Shown here one piece after another: positions 1 to 11,226 of a stretch of 64,000 nucleotides of DNA. The stretch is taken from contig NZ_CP014606.1 of NCBI RefSeq assembly GCF_001584725.1, positions 186,001 to 250,000 on the forward strand. The letters are read 5' to 3'. Position 1 is the first letter of the stretch; each line of letters starts with the position of its first letter. A program made the position numbers and the translations under genes. The DNA comes from an endosymbiont 'TC1' of Trimyema compressum (GTDB taxonomy: Bacteria > Bacillota > TC1). The notes below the pieces were generated by a model. It was given only the letters and a program-made list of their open reading frames with translations. It did not search any database and was not told where the DNA came from.

Positions 1-64
1 GGCCATCAGCAATAATTCTAATATGATTGCAATTTTCACATTTTTTTGAAGATATTAATATCAT
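1..64 (-). CDS. Start of a short unidentified gene with a CxxC pair (partial)
   Basis: A reading frame enters from the window edge and starts at an ATG with the purine-rich stretch AAAGGAA directly before it. The first 21 residues include a Cys-x-x-Cys pair (KKCENCNH), which suggests a metal or redox site. The rest lies outside the window, so no family can be assigned. It could also be chance. Confidence 0.3.
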   Translation of the reverse strand, partial: MILISSKKCENCNHIRIIADG

Positions 65-123
65 TTCCTTTCATCAATAATAAATATAGTTAGGGGTATT
101 ATTATTTTTTATGACAATGCTTT

Positions 124-426
124 TTATAGGTTTCCCCATATTTCCATGGCTTTCAATACAGGCTTTAGACTTTTACCTGTATCTGTTAATGTATATTCTA
201 CTCTAGGTGGAACTTCTGCGTATACTTTTCTTGTAAGTAATCCATTTATTTCCATAGTTCTTAAATTTGATGTTAAAACTTTTTGTGTTATTTTACCAAC
301 AGCTCTTTGAAGCTGGGAAAAACGCATAGTACCATGTAAAAGTTCTCTAATAATCAGAGCTTTCCAAGAATCTCCCGTTAATTGTAAAGTCATTTCAACT
401 GGACAGTTTGGATATTCTTTTGTCAT
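124..426 (-). CDS. HxlR-family winged-helix transcriptional regulator
   Basis: The 100-residue protein has the HxlR layout: an N-terminal CPVEMTLQLTGDSWKALIIRELL segment, the recognition region RFSQLQRAVGKITQKVLTSNLR and the wing RKVYAEVPPRVEYTLT. Many HxlR proteins respond to reactive electrophiles or redox change and act on a divergent oxidoreductase gene. Here a pyridoxamine-oxidase-like gene is divergent. The frame stops just after IWGNL, while a neighbouring frame continues with YKKHCHKK and stops near 102. This suggests a one-base insertion that removed only the last few residues. The DNA-binding part is complete, so it may still work. A strong inverted repeat upstream is its likely operator. 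Confidence 0.85.
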   Translation of the reverse strand: MTKEYPNCPVEMTLQLTGDSWKALIIRELLHGTMRFSQLQRAVGKITQKVLTSNLRTMEINGLLTRKVYAEVPPRVEYTLTDTGKSLKPVLKAMEIWGNL

Positions 427-446
427 AGTAAAACCTCCTTGCTATA

Positions 447-474
447 GCTATAGTATCTTTAGGGATACTATAGC
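447..474. promoter_or_regulatory. Perfect inverted repeat, likely HxlR operator
   Basis: Arms GCTATAGTATC and GATACTATAGC (11 bp each, six-base spacer) lie between the divergent HxlR gene and the oxidase-like gene, about 20 bases upstream of the HxlR start. The position and symmetry fit a dimeric winged-helix regulator. The assignment is by position only. Confidence 0.65.
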
Positions 475-576
475 ACTTTTTAGTGCCTTCTTTACAATTG
501 GTCTATATAGAAGTATTATAAGTCTATCAGCAATTTATTGCAAATAAATGAAATTAATATAATGAAGGTTTTAATA

Positions 577-980
577 ATGTTTGATTATGGAAAGTTTTTC
601 GATGAGCATCCTAATGGTGTTTTAGCGACGTTTGATGAAGGGAAAATTAAAACAAGAATATTTCAATACCTTTTTACTGATAATAATAGAATCTATTTTT
701 TTACCAATGAGAATAAGCCTGTTTATAAACAGTTAGTAAAAAAATCTGAGGTTTCTTTTTGTTCCCACCATGAAGGGTATTCTCCTGTTACATCAGTAAG
801 AGGGAAAGCCATTTTTATTGATGATTTGAATTTAAAAAAAGAATATTTGGACAAAAATCCTAATATTAAGGCTATTTAAAATCTGCTGATAATCCTGAAC
901 TAAAATTATTTTATATTGATATTGAAGAGGTAGAAACATTCAGTTATGAAGAAGGTCCTAAAAAATTCCAAATAAATTAA
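577..980 (+). pseudogene. Pyridoxamine 5'-phosphate oxidase-like flavin-binding protein, frameshifted
   Basis: The frame from the ATG at 577 gives MFDYGKFFDEHPNGVLATF, typical of the small FMN-binding split-barrel (pyridoxamine oxidase-like) family. It includes the strand TRIFQYLFTDNNRIYFFTNENKPVYKQL and the motif SPVTSVRGKA. Translation ends at ...NIKAI near 876. A shifted frame continues with SADNPELKLFYIDIEEVETFSYEEGPKKFQIN up to 980, giving the usual length of about 130 residues. One single-base indel near 875 therefore separates two otherwise good halves. Such genes are often controlled by a divergent HxlR regulator, as here. The substrate is unknown. Confidence 0.75.
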
Positions 981-991
981 TTAAGATGATT

Positions 992-1026
992 AAAAAGATG
1001 TAACAATTTCTTGTTACATCTTTTTA
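992..1026 (+). terminator. Rho-independent terminator
   Basis: The arms AAGATGTAACAA and TTGTTACATCTT pair around a short loop and are followed by a T run. It lies directly after the oxidase-like gene. Confidence 0.85.
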
Positions 1027-1182
1027 TATGTTATGAATAAATAAATAAAGTTATCCTAGAGCAACTAGTGATGGTTTTTATTTTTGCTTATTGAAGAACT
1101 CTATAAGTAAAGGGTATAGACCTGGAGAAAATAACATGCTATGATTTGCATAAAGAATAGTATAAAGGAAGGGGGAAGCATA

Positions 1183-2633
1183 ATGGGAAAACCAATTATG
1201 ATTCAAGGCACAATGTCTGGAGCAGGGAAATCAATTGTGACAACAGGTCTTTGTAGAGTATTTAAAGAAGCTGGCTATAAGGCGGTTCCTTTTAAAGCGC
1301 AAAATATTTCCTTAAACTCCTATGTTACTAAAGAAGGATTAGAAATGGGCAGAGCCCAAGTAGTACATAGTGAAGCGTGTGGTTTAGAACCAGATGTTAG
1401 GATGAATCCTATTCTTTTAAAGCCTGCAGGTATGAGGGGGGATACAAGTTATTGCCTTTGGTAAGGTTGTAGGAAATATGAAAATAGGTGAGTATGGGCA
1501 GTATAAGGAAGAGATTAGAGAGCAGGTTAAGGCTACCTATGAGGATTTATTAAAAGCAAATGATATTGTAGTTATTGAAGGGGCTGGAAGCCCAGCAGAG
1601 ATTAATTTAGGCTTTGAAAATGATTTAGTCAATATGGGAATGGCTAACTATTCTCCTTGTTGGTGATATTGATAGAGGGGGGTGTGTATGATGCTCTCTA
1701 TGGTACAGTTATGTTATTTGACGAGGCTGAAAGAAGTTATTTTAAAGGTCTTATTATTAATAAAATGAGAGGGAATTTAGATGTTTTAAAAGAAGGCAAT
1801 GAAAAGCTAGAAAAACTTTTAAATGAACCGATGGTAGGGATTCTTCCTTATTTAGAAATGGATATTGAAGATGAAGATAGTATTACAGAGCGTTTTAAGG
1901 CGAGGGGTTATGGAGATTATTTAAATATTGCTGTTATTCGTTTGCCGAGTTTATCTAATTTTACGGATTTTGCAGCTCTAGAAAGAATGGAAGGGGTTAA
2001 CATTCACTATTTAACTTCTTTTAAGAAAGATTCATCATATGATTTAATTATTATTCCTGGCAGTAAAAATACTATTGAGGATTTGCGATGGTTAAAAAAA
2101 TCAGGCATTACAGACTCTATTATAGAGGCTGAAAAAATGATACTCCGATTTTAGGCATTTGTGGCGGTTATCAGATGTTAACAGAATATGTTGAGGATCC
2201 TTCCAATGTTGAAAATGGAGGATCTTGTAATGGATTAGGGCTCTTATCAGGCGCGACAACATTAGGAAAAGAAAAAGTACTTAAGCAAGTAAGGGGTAAA
2301 ATTAATGCACTTACAGGTTTGTTTAAACCATTAGAGGGGGGGCTGGATTTAGAGGTTACGAAGTTCATATGGGAAAGACAGAATTTAACGATTATCCTAT
2401 TGCTAGCTGTGGTAACTGCTATGGCACATATGTTCATGGTATTTTAGATGAAAAAGCAATTGTAGAAAAACTGATATCTATTTTAGCTTTAAAAAATAGT
2501 ATAAATGTAAAAAAGCTGTGGTGTTGATATACACACCTATAAAGAAAAGCAGTATAAGGAGTTAGCAGAGCGAATACGAAAGTATTTAGATATGGATTTA
2601 ATTTATTCAATTATAGAAAAAGGTTTATTATAG
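1183..2633 (+). pseudogene. cobQ: Cobyric acid synthase, multiply frameshifted
   Basis: CobQ amidates four side chains of adenosylcobyrinic acid diamide in cobalamin synthesis. The start at 1183 follows GGAAGGGGGAAGC. The N-terminal segment [20 protein letters not shown] is the nucleotide-binding loop. The C-terminal glutaminase domain is recognisable from ILGICGGYQML (nucleophile Cys) to CGNCYGTYVHGILDEKA. At least five frame changes break it. Three lie in G tracts that should be five G long but are six (1436-1441), six (1677-1682) and seven (2336-2342). Others lie in A runs near 2140 and 2510. No intact product can be made. No other cobalamin gene lies in the window. Confidence 0.92.
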
Positions 2634-2662
2634 TGGCTTAATCATAATAGGAGGCTATAAAG

Positions 2663-3567
2663 ATGTTAGATAAGAAAGTCTACACAATTGGGGAAATTGC
2701 AGATTTATTTCATATGTCTACAAAAACATTGCGATTTTATGAGGATAAAGGACTACTTGAACCAGAGAGCAGAGGTGTAGAAAATTGTTATCGCTACTAC
2801 ACAAAAAAGCAGATTTTACAGATTATTTTAATTAAGGAGTTAAAACATTTAGGATTTGCTTTAAATGAAATAGCTGAATTTAAAGAAGATAAAACATTAG
2901 AGCAGTTAATTCTTACTTTAGAAAAGAAGAAAGAAACTATAAAAAAAGAAATTAAGGGGTTAGCAAAGCAAAGAAAGAGTATAGAGAAAGCTTTAAATCG
3001 TATTATTAAAGTTTATTTACTAATGAATGAAGATTATTATGAAGAAGGCTTAAATGATACTGAAGATGTTTATCATTTTGAATTAGTAGCCGTTCCTGAG
3101 TCCTATATTGTTTATACAGTTGCTGATTATGATTATAATTTAAATGAACTTTTTGTAGACCGATATGCAGATTTAGTTAAAATTAGAGATCGTTGTAATT
3201 TATTTGCGCAAGGTTCTTTTATGGCTACTTTTCGTGGGGAATATATTGGAGAAGCATCCCATATTGCTTAAGAAGCAATTTATAGAAAAGGTTCTTTGGA
3301 AGTTTTTATGCCAATTCTCAAAGGTAAAAAAGCCAATTTATCCTGTGTAAAAAATATGGTGGCTTTTTGGCAGCAAAGACAATTTATAAAGGGCATTATA
3401 GAAAACTAATTCGTGTTTATGAAAATTTTTTAGAATGGGGTCTTGCTAATGCGTATCGCTTAAGTGGTGCGCCTGTAGAAGAATACATTGTAGATCCTAT
3501 TACTACAGATTGTGAAGATGAGTATGTAACAGCTGTTTATTTTCCTGTAGAAAAGAATCCTTTGTAA
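2663..3567 (+). pseudogene. MerR-family regulator with GyrI-like effector domain, broken
   Basis: Residues 1-75 form a MerR helix-turn-helix (VYTIGEIADLFHMSTKTLRFYEDKGLLEPE...YRYYTKKQ), followed by a coiled-coil of about 40 residues and an effector-binding domain. Two lesions truncate it: a TAA inside the frame near 3270 (after GEASHIA) and a frame change near 3360. After that the domain resumes with AAKTIYKGHYRKLIRVYENFLEWGLAN and ends at 3567. The complete gene would be about 300 residues, normal for this family. It immediately precedes the amidohydrolase gene and probably once controlled the cluster from about 3.6 to 13.5 kb, which is an inference from position. Confidence 0.85.
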
Positions 3568-3648
3568 TAAATTATAAAATGTTCTTGACCTTCCTTTTAC
3601 TGGAAGCTTTATGATGAAAGTAGAAAAATAGAATGGAGGGTCATTATT

Positions 3649-5350
3649 ATGTTACATGCAGATATGATATTTGTGAATGGAAAAGTTGTGACTGTAGATA
3701 AGCATTTCAGTTTTAAAAAAGCAATTGCAATTAAAGATGGTTGGATAATAAATGTAGGCGAGAAATAGTGACATTAAACCTTTTATTGGACCTGGAACTC
3801 AGGTAATTGACTTAGCAGGTAAAATGATTTTACCTGGGGCCCATGATGCTCATATGCATGGGATTTGGTATGGGGTTTCAAAACCACCAATTGCTTTGGA
3901 TATTAGTTACTCTAATGTAAAATCTATAGCTGACATTAAGGAAATGGTTTATGAAAAAAGAAAAACAGCGCCTAAAGGAACCTGGATTAAAGAAGTAGGT
4001 TTTACTGTAGGTCATTTGTTAGAGTGTAAAGATGATCCAAGTCGTGTGCCACGAAAAACGGACTTTGATGATATTAGCCCAGATCATCCTATTGCATTAT
4101 ATGATTTTAGTTTGCATACATTAGTTGTAAACAGTAAAGCATTAGAAGTATGTGATGTTAATAGACATACTGAAAATCCAGCAGGTGGAGAAATTGAACG
4201 GGATGGTAATGGAGATCCAACTGGTGTTTTCAGAGAGTTTGAAGCTCAAGGGGTTATTATGAAAAAATTTCCTAGGTTGACAGATAAAGAGCTTAAGCTT
4301 GCAATTCAATAAACTCAAAAAGAATTAAATAAAAATGGAATAACAAGTTATAATGATTCTGCTCTCGGGCCAGGAGGTGACCTTACATTTGGAGGTGCCT
4401 TAGGCCAGAGGGCGATTTCTGTTTATGGGGGAAATGGCTGAAAAAAAGAAATAACAGCTAGAGTATCCGTTGGACTTTTAATGGGGGATTATGATGTGTT
4501 AAATTATGATGATGTAGTTAAAGGTTTTGAAACTATTAAATTTCCTAAGATTACAGATGAAAACTGGATGAATATTCCTATGTTGAAAATATTTGCAGAT
4601 GGTATTCCTGTGGGCTATACCGCATGGCTTTTGGAAGACTATGCCAATAGACCAGGATTTAGATGAAGTTCTTGTTTGCCGGGAGAAACAGATGAAGCTC
4701 AAGAACAAGAGCTCCATAAAATTATTCTCTATGCCCATAAAAAAGGCTATCAAGTGGGGATTCATGCAACCGGTAATCGCTCTATTGATGTTTCATTAGA
4801 TGGTTTTATTAAAGATATTGAAACTTATCCAGGGCCATCAAAAAGACACTATGTTATTCATGGTGATATGATTACCAATGCTTGGGCTAGAAAAGCCATT
4901 CCCTATGATGTTGGTTTAACTTTAGAACCAGAAGTTGGGACATTAATATATGAGGCAACAACACCCTTTATTGGCAAGAAAGCCAGTCGCATTTATGGCG
5001 TGAAAGAGCTTTTAGATTGTGGTCTTTGGATTTCTGGCGGTTCTGATTGTCCTATTACTTATCCTAACTGGCGAAAAGGTTTGGAGGCAGCTGTAACGAG
5101 ACGTTCTGCCACAACGGGTAATAAACATTGTCCTGAACTAGGGGTTAGTGTAGCAGAAGGTATTAAAGTGTATACTTATGGAGGGGCTTATCAAGAACGA
5201 TTTGAAAAAGTTATAGGTTCAATTAAAATTAATAAAGTTGCAGATTTTCAAGTCCTAGAGAAAGATTTATTTTCAGTGGAGCCAGAAGCATTAGGTTCTG
5301 TAGATGTTGTTATGACAGTTACTGGTGGAAAAATAGTTTATGAAAAATAA
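3649..5350 (+). pseudogene. Metal-dependent amidohydrolase (YtcJ-like), broken
   Basis: The start at 3649 follows GGAGGG. The order of motifs matches the amidohydrolase superfamily: the N-terminal beta-sandwich strand ADMIFVNGKVVTVD, the metal site GAHDAHMHGIW (HxH), a later histidine in YVIHGDMITN and the C-terminal Asp in ISGGSDCPITYPNW. The C-terminal strand KVADFQVLEKDLFSVEP closes the composite domain. Lesions are a frame change near 3765, a TAA at about 4310 and further indels near 4435 and 4665. Members of this subgroup hydrolyse N-acyl or amide bonds, but the substrate cannot be read from sequence. An MFS transporter gene follows after 14 bases. Confidence 0.88.
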
Positions 5351-5364
5351 AGGAGGGTATTAAA

Positions 5365-6204
5365 ATGAAAGATGAAAAATTAAGTGAAAAGAAAATTCTA
5401 GGTTGGAAATCCTATGAATTTACCATTTTACTCACTCAAATGGCAGGCTGGGTTAATTGGCGAGCTGCATTTTTAGTGGCTAGCATTCCCACATTTATAG
5501 TGGGCTTTATTATGTTAAAAGTTATTAAGGAAGTAAAAGTAGAGCCACCCCAGGGGTTAGTGCAAAGGGAAGTGGCTTTAAAAATTTTAGTGCCGTTTTA
5601 AAATACCGAAATGTAGTATTGTGTTTCTTAATTGGCATGTGTAGTATGGCTGGCTATTGGATACTGCTTACTTTTAGACCATTGTATGGGGGAAAAAATT
5701 GGTGGTTTTGATATTGAAACAATAGGTATTATTATTGCAGTTATGGGCTTTATTGGCATTTTCTATGCATTTATGATACCTAAAATTTCAGATAATATTG
5801 GCAGAAAACCAACATTGCTTATTTTCTACTTTTTATCCTTTATTGTACCTTTAAGCATGTTTTTCTTTCCTAATTCTTCAGTTGCCTTAATTATATTCTG
5901 TTTATTTGCATCCATACCAGGTTGTATGACACCTTTATTTATGGCCGTAATACCAACCAGAAACGTTACCTGAACATTAGCAGGAACTGCTCAAGGATTA
6001 ATTTTAGGATTTGCAGAAATTATTGGAGGAGCACTTTGGGTGATTTTTGTAGGTATGATAGCAGATACACAGGGATTACAAGTAGCTATGCTTTCAGGAG
6101 CTGCTGTATTATTAATAGCTGTTATCTTAGCAGCATTTCTTATTGAAACTAATACAAAAGAAAAGATAGCTGAAGTTAAGGCATTGAGAATGAAAGGAAA
6201 ATAA
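5365..6204 (+). pseudogene. Major facilitator superfamily transporter, internally deleted and frameshifted
   Basis: The start ATG has the ribosome site AGGAGGG. The first 25 residues (MKDEKLSEKKILGWKSYEF) are followed almost directly by WVNWRAAFLVASIPTFIVGFIML, which in MFS proteins belongs to helices 5 and 6. About 100 codons encoding the first helices have therefore been deleted. The C-terminal half shows the helix 8-9 motif ISDNIGRKPTLLIFYFLSF and the segment ETLPETLAGTAQGLILGFAEIIGG, the latter readable only by changing frame twice between about 5950 and 5975. It is dead. It was probably the uptake system for the substrate of the neighbouring amidohydrolase. Confidence 0.85.
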
Positions 6205-6259
6205 TAGAATTAATATATATTAAATAAAAAAAATTGAGGAAATAAAGGGAGGTTTAGTT

Positions 6260-7663
6260 ATGGGTAACAAAGAAGTTGTTTATCCTTATATACCTAATTC
6301 AGTACCAGAAATTAAGGCTGAGATGTTAAAGGCAGTGGGCGCTAAAGACGAAATGGAACTCTATGAGGAAATTCCAGAAAATCTAAAATTAAAAAGGGCT
6401 TTGAATTTACCGGAACCTATTTTAGATGAATATTCAATAAAGTGTCATGTGGAAAACATTTTGGCAAAAAAATAAGAACTGTAAAGAGTATATTAATTTT
6501 CTAGGTGCTGGATGCTGCCAGTATTTTGTACCTGCTGTTGTTGATGAAATATTAGGCAGAGGAGAGTTCTTAACCTGTTATGGCGCTGAAACATGGGCTG
6601 ATCATGGTAAGTATCAAGCTTTTTTGAGTACTGTAGTCAGATTTCTGAGTTAGTAGATATGGATGTTATGAGTGTGCCTCTTTACGATGGTTATCAGGCC
6701 ATGGCTACCAAGCCTATGTATGGCTAATCGCTTAAATGGTCGCAAAAAAATATTGATTCCAAGTACTTTGAGTGTCGATGCAAAGTCACTGATAACAAAT
6801 TATACAGGATCTGCTCATGATGCTAATGTTTTAGATATTGTTGAAGTGAATTGTAATGAGAAAACAGGGGGGAATGGATTTAGAGGATTTAGAGAAAAAA
6901 CTGACTGCTGATGTTTCAGCTGTTTTAATTGAGAACCCCTCCTATTTAGGTTTTGTGGAAACTAATAGTAAGGCAATAGGTGAAATGGCTAAAAATGCAG
7001 GTGCAGAATTTATTGTTAGTGTAGATCCTATTTCACTAGGGGTTATTGAGGCTCCAGGACAATATGGAGCAACGATGGCTATTGGTGATTTCCAGTCATT
7101 AGGAATGCATATGGCTGCTGGAGGCTGTTGTGGCGGTTTCATAGCAACACCAGATGAAATGAAGTATATGATGGAATTTAAAGATATTATGAATGGGGTG
7201 GTAGAAACTACAGTAGGAAGAGAGGTTGGTTGGGTTCCAGTTTTAGTGGAACGACTTCATTATGCTGTCCGAGAAAAAGGCAAAGAATTTAACAGGGACA
7301 GGTACTATTTATGGTCAATTGGAGTAGGTGTTTATTTAACATTAATGGGCCCTCAGGGTATGGCTGAAGTGGGACCAGACTATTATGCAAAATGCTCAGT
7401 ATGCTGCCAAGAAAATTAATGATATTAGAGGGGTTCAATTAAAATTTGAAACACCTTTTTTCAAAGAGTTTGTGGTGGATTTTAAGGACTCTAAGATGAC
7501 GGTGAAGGCTATTAACAAAAAGCTTTTAGATAAAGGTATTTTTGAAGGTTCGGATTTGGAAAAAGAAGGCCTTCCAGATTGTGATCTTTACTGTGTGACT
7601 GAGATTCATACAAAAGATAAAATTGATGAATTAGTAGATGCCTTAAAGGCTATAGTGGACTAA
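6260..7663 (+). pseudogene. gcvPA: Glycine dehydrogenase (decarboxylating) subunit 1-like, frameshifted
   Basis: Sequence such as YPYIPNSVPEIKAEMLKAVGAKDEMELYEEIPENLKLKRALNLPEP, LGAGCCQYFVPAVVDEI and AGGCCGGFIATPDEMKYMMEF matches subunit 1 of the two-gene P protein. That enzyme is PLP-dependent and decarboxylates glycine in the glycine cleavage system. The gene is cut by frame changes near 6460, 6650, 6715, a G tract at 6867-6872 (six G where the frame needs five) and one near 7390. The sister subunit gene follows after 14 bases. No gcvT, gcvH or lpd gene is present, and the neighbours are catabolic enzymes. The pair may have been recruited for another amino acid substrate, which is an inference. 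Confidence 0.88.
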
Positions 7664-7677
7664 GGGGGGGATGAAAA

Positions 7678-9236
7678 ATGAGAAGAGATTATATGTCATA
7701 TTTGAGGAAATTTCATGAAGCTAAGTGGGATGAAGAATTTATTTTTGAATTAAGTGTTCCAGGGCAACGAGGCGTTTTAGTACCTGAAGCAAGTGAGGGT
7801 ATTAAAAAAGCAGTAGGAGATGGTATCAGCATTTTACCTTCTAGTTTAAGACGTAAAGAGCCTCCTAAATTACCCGAGGTTCATCAGATGAGAGTTAATA
7901 GACATTTTATGCGTTTATCCCAAGAAGTTTTAGGAGCCGATATTGTACCTGGTATTAGTCAAGCGACTTGCACTATGAAGTATAGTCCTAAAGCGCAGGA
8001 ACATCTCATGAGTAGAGATCCTAATATGACAGAAATTCATCCTTTGTAACCAGAGGAAACTCTCCAAGGATTATTTGAAATTTACCATCAGACTGAGTCC
8101 TTTTGCAAGGAAATTTCCGGTATGGATGCTTTTTCCTTTCAGCCAGGAGGTGGGGCTCATGCAACCTTTGCAGCAGCGGTTATTATTAGGGAATACTTTA
8201 AGGAAAAAGGTGACTTTAAAAGAGGTGAAGTCATTACTACTATTTTTACTCATCCTTGTGACGTTGCCACACCGGCTGTTGCTGGTTTTAAAATTATTAC
8301 ACTAATGCCTGATGAAAATGGTTACCCTGATTTAGAAGCTTTTAAAGCAGCTATTTCTGATAAAACTGCAGCTATTTATATTACCAATCCTGAAGATACA
8401 GGAATTTTTAATCCAAGGATTAAAGAGCATGTGGATATTGCTCATGAACATGGTGCAATTTGTTATTATGATAAAGCCAATGTTAATGGGGTAATGGGTG
8501 TATCTCGAGCAAAAGAAGCAGGTTTGATATGATTCACTATAATCTTCATAAAACATTTTCTTCGCCCCATGGTGGTATGGGACCTGGCTGTGGTGCATTA
8601 GGGGTGTTAGAATATTTAGAAAAATATTTGCCGAGTCCTAGAGTAGCTTATGATGGCGAAAAGCATTCTCTTATTACTAAAGATGGCAGTATTGGTAAAG
8701 TGCGTTCTTTTATTGGCAACGCTTCTATTGTTGTTAGAGCCTATATGTGGATTATGCAGTTGGGACCAGCTGGTATTAAAGAAGCAGCTGTTATTTCTGT
8801 ATTAAATAATCAATATATGATGAAGCAAATAGAGAAAATTCCAGGTGTAACTATTTGGTATGCTGAGGGTAAACGCAGAATGGAACAGGTTCGCTATAGT
8901 TGGCAAAAACTTAAGGAAGATACAGGAGTTGGTACAGAAGATGTAACTAGAAGGCTTATTGATTTTGGTTATGAGCATTATTGGATGTCCCATCATCCTT
9001 GGGTTGTACCAGAGCCATTTTCTTTAGAACCTTGTGAATCTTATAGTAAGGATGATATTGATGAATTTTGTACAGTTTTGAGACAGATTTCTAAAGAAGC
9101 TTATGAAAATCCAGAGTTTGTTAAAAATGCTCCCTACAATGCTCCGATTCATAATATTGAAAATCCTCATGTAGATGATTATGAAAAAAATTGCTACTAC
9201 TTGGAGACAATGGGTGAAAAGAAAGATGCGATTTAA
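7678..9236 (+). pseudogene. gcvPB: Glycine dehydrogenase (decarboxylating) subunit 2-like, nonsense and frameshift
   Basis: Subunit 2 of the two-gene P protein carries the PLP lysine, visible here in NLHKTFSSPHGGMGPGCGALG. It also has the family segments FHEAKWDEEFIFELSVPGQRG and DAFSFQPGGGAHATFAAAVII. TAA at 8047-8049 sits where HPFQPEE is expected (HPL-stop-PEETLQGLFE), best explained by CAA to TAA. A frame change near 8525 then separates KEAGLI from MIHYNLHK. The rest to 9236 is uninterrupted. The ribosome site contains a seven-G run (7664-7670), which is unusual and may itself be an expanded G tract. The stop codon directly abuts the start of the next gene. Confidence 0.9.
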
Positions 9237-9961
9237 ATGAAATAAATTGGTTTAATTGTTAACCCTTATGCAGGGATTGGTGGCCCCAGTGGTTTAAAAG
9301 GCAGTGATGGAGCAGAAATTAGAGATTTGGCTTTTAAAAGAGGAGCTGTACAAAAGCTGCTAGCCGAGTGGTGGATACTTTGACTTACGTGAAAAAGCAT
9401 TATAATGGGGATATTAAATTTATTACTTACACCCTTATGACATGGGGGCTAATGAAGTGCTTGCAGTTGGATATAAGCCTGTTATTAAAGGGGTTTTAGA
9501 GGAGGGGGGTCAATTACCTCCTCCTCGGATACAAAAAGGGCTGCAGAATTGATTTTAGCTGAAAATATTGATTTGCTTCTTTTTGCTGGAGGGGATGATA
9601 TGGCTCGAGATATACGAAAGGCTATAGGCGATGCTCCTATTCCCGTTATATGGAAGAAATATACTATATTTTATTGGACCAGGAAGCACTACTAAGGAAA
9701 TACCTAATTTATTAAATTTTAAAGGCACTCTTTTAGGTGTTGATGCTATTTTAAATAGGAAACTAATTGGCGCAGACTTAAGTAGTGGGGATATTCAACG
9801 TTTAATTAAAGAGAAGGGTGAAAAAGGCATTAAAATTATAGTGACTGTTATTGGTAGTCAAGGTTATTTATTTGGTCGAGGCAACCAGCAGTTTACACCG
9901 GATATATTAGAGCAAGTAGGTAAGGAAAATATTATTGTAGTAGCTACAAAAGATAAATTAC

Positions 9962-11226
9962 TGGAAGAATGTCAATAGAGTAGATAGAAAAAGTGAAATT
10001 AAGTTTTAATAGAAGTGAAAAAATAGTCTTCTTTGGAATTAGGAGAAAGAATGTTATTAGCAGAGTGGGGACGTATAGGGGGTTGTAGAAGCCCTCAATG
10101 TGTTCAAAGCAGGAAAGCTTAATTTGAGCAAAGGAAGAAAAAGACCTACGAAGAATTTCTTCTTTTTTCATATATTTAAAAAGGACTCAACGACAGCATT
10201 GTCCCAAGGATGAGAAAGCTTAGAAAAAGATTGAATGATACCAAAAGAATCAAGGAGCTTTCTAAAGATAAAAGAAGTATATTAGGAACCTCTGTCAGAA
10301 TGAAAAATAAGAGAAGTAGAAGGTTTTTGAGAATAAAAGGCTTTGATAAAAGTATCCTTAACAAGAGAAGTATCAATTTTAAGAGAGAGCTTCCAAGCAA
10401 TAATTTTACGAGAAAATAAATCCATAATAACACAGAGATAAGCAAAAGAGGCATTTAAATTAATATAGGTAATGTCACTAGCCCAGACTTGATTGGGCTG
10501 AGGAACATTAAAATTTTGATTTAGGTAGTTAGGGCAATCAAAATTGGGAATAGACCTCGGATGAATAAACCGAAGTTTGATAGTAGGCATTTTAGGAAGA
10601 TTCATGTCAGTCATCAGGCGGCTCGCTCTACCAATACTGATGTTGATGCCATAGTCATAGGAAAGAAGAGCCTTAATCTTAGATGGGCCAATACGTCTCT
10701 TAGTAAGATGACAAATCTCCGAGAATAAGCTGACGGAGTTTTTAATTCTCAATAGTTCTAGGAGAAAGTTTTTCCGAAAAGTATTTGTAATAGGAGCTGC
10801 GGTTCACTTTAAGGACATGACAAAGAAAAGAGATAGCGTGCTGAAAACGAAGGGTATGAACAGCCATTAATCTTTGTCTGAGTGAGGCGTGAATATGGCA
10901 ATTGCTTTTTTTAAAATGATATTTTCCTCCTAGAGTCGAGCATTACGCTTTTGAAGATCCTTAATCTGCTTAGCGGTTAGAATAGTATCATCATCAATTC
11001 TAACCTGAGAATAAAGTTTAATCCACTTGTGTAAAGCAGACATGGAGACACCATATTCTTTAGAAAGTTGGGATTGAGTTTTACCGTTTTGGTGTAAATT
11101 AACAATACTTTTTTTAAATTCTTCATCGTATTTCTTGTAATTATTCATAATTTTATCCTTTCTTATGTGTCTACTTATTTAAAACATGTTTCACTTTTTC
11201 CTGTCTACTTTTTTAGTATATGTCCA
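9962..11226 (-). mobile_element. IS3-family insertion sequence, copy 1
   Basis: This is a 1,265-bp element in minus orientation with imperfect terminal inverted repeats. One end begins TGGACATATACT and the other TGGAAGAATGTC, and both continue into a shared AAAAAGTGAAA block. Copies with the same ends and length lie at 33820-35084 and 50889-52153. It interrupts the AcoX-like gene. No target duplication is evident. Copy 1 differs from the other two by one base noticed near 10290, which turns CAA into TAA in the second transposase frame. Confidence 0.93.
9999..11148 (-). pseudogene. IS3-family transposase (OrfA plus OrfB), dead, copy 1
   Basis: OrfA (start 11148) is a 72-codon helix-turn-helix protein (KKYDEEFKKSIVNLHQNGKTQSQLSKEYGVSMSALHKWIKLY). 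It ends at a TAG where RLEEENIILKKA is expected. OrfB contains the DDE integrase core (SDITYI, HSDRG, NAVVESF) but is broken by a nonsense codon after SPRTIEN, a frame change about 20 bases later, another near the E of the DDE triad and one near GFYN. Copy 1 has an extra stop directly after HSDRGS, so it lacks even the core found in the other copies. An AAAAAAG slippery run, as used for frameshifting in this family, follows the OrfA stop. Confidence 0.9.

Noticed and set aside
1027-1182. Cobalamin riboswitch before cobQ
   Set aside because: The region is short and the B12-box sequence (GCCACTG) is missing. No supporting fold was seen.
6205-6259. Glycine riboswitch before the glycine dehydrogenase genes
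   Set aside because: Only 55 bases separate the genes, too few for the tandem aptamer, and no characteristic GGA-rich aptamer core is present.
10176-10454. Long open frames on both strands inside the IS copies (69 and 92 codons)
   Set aside because: They overlap the OrfB integrase core in other frames, are low-complexity (Leu-rich or Lys/Arg-rich) and show no start signals. They are shadows of the transposase gene.
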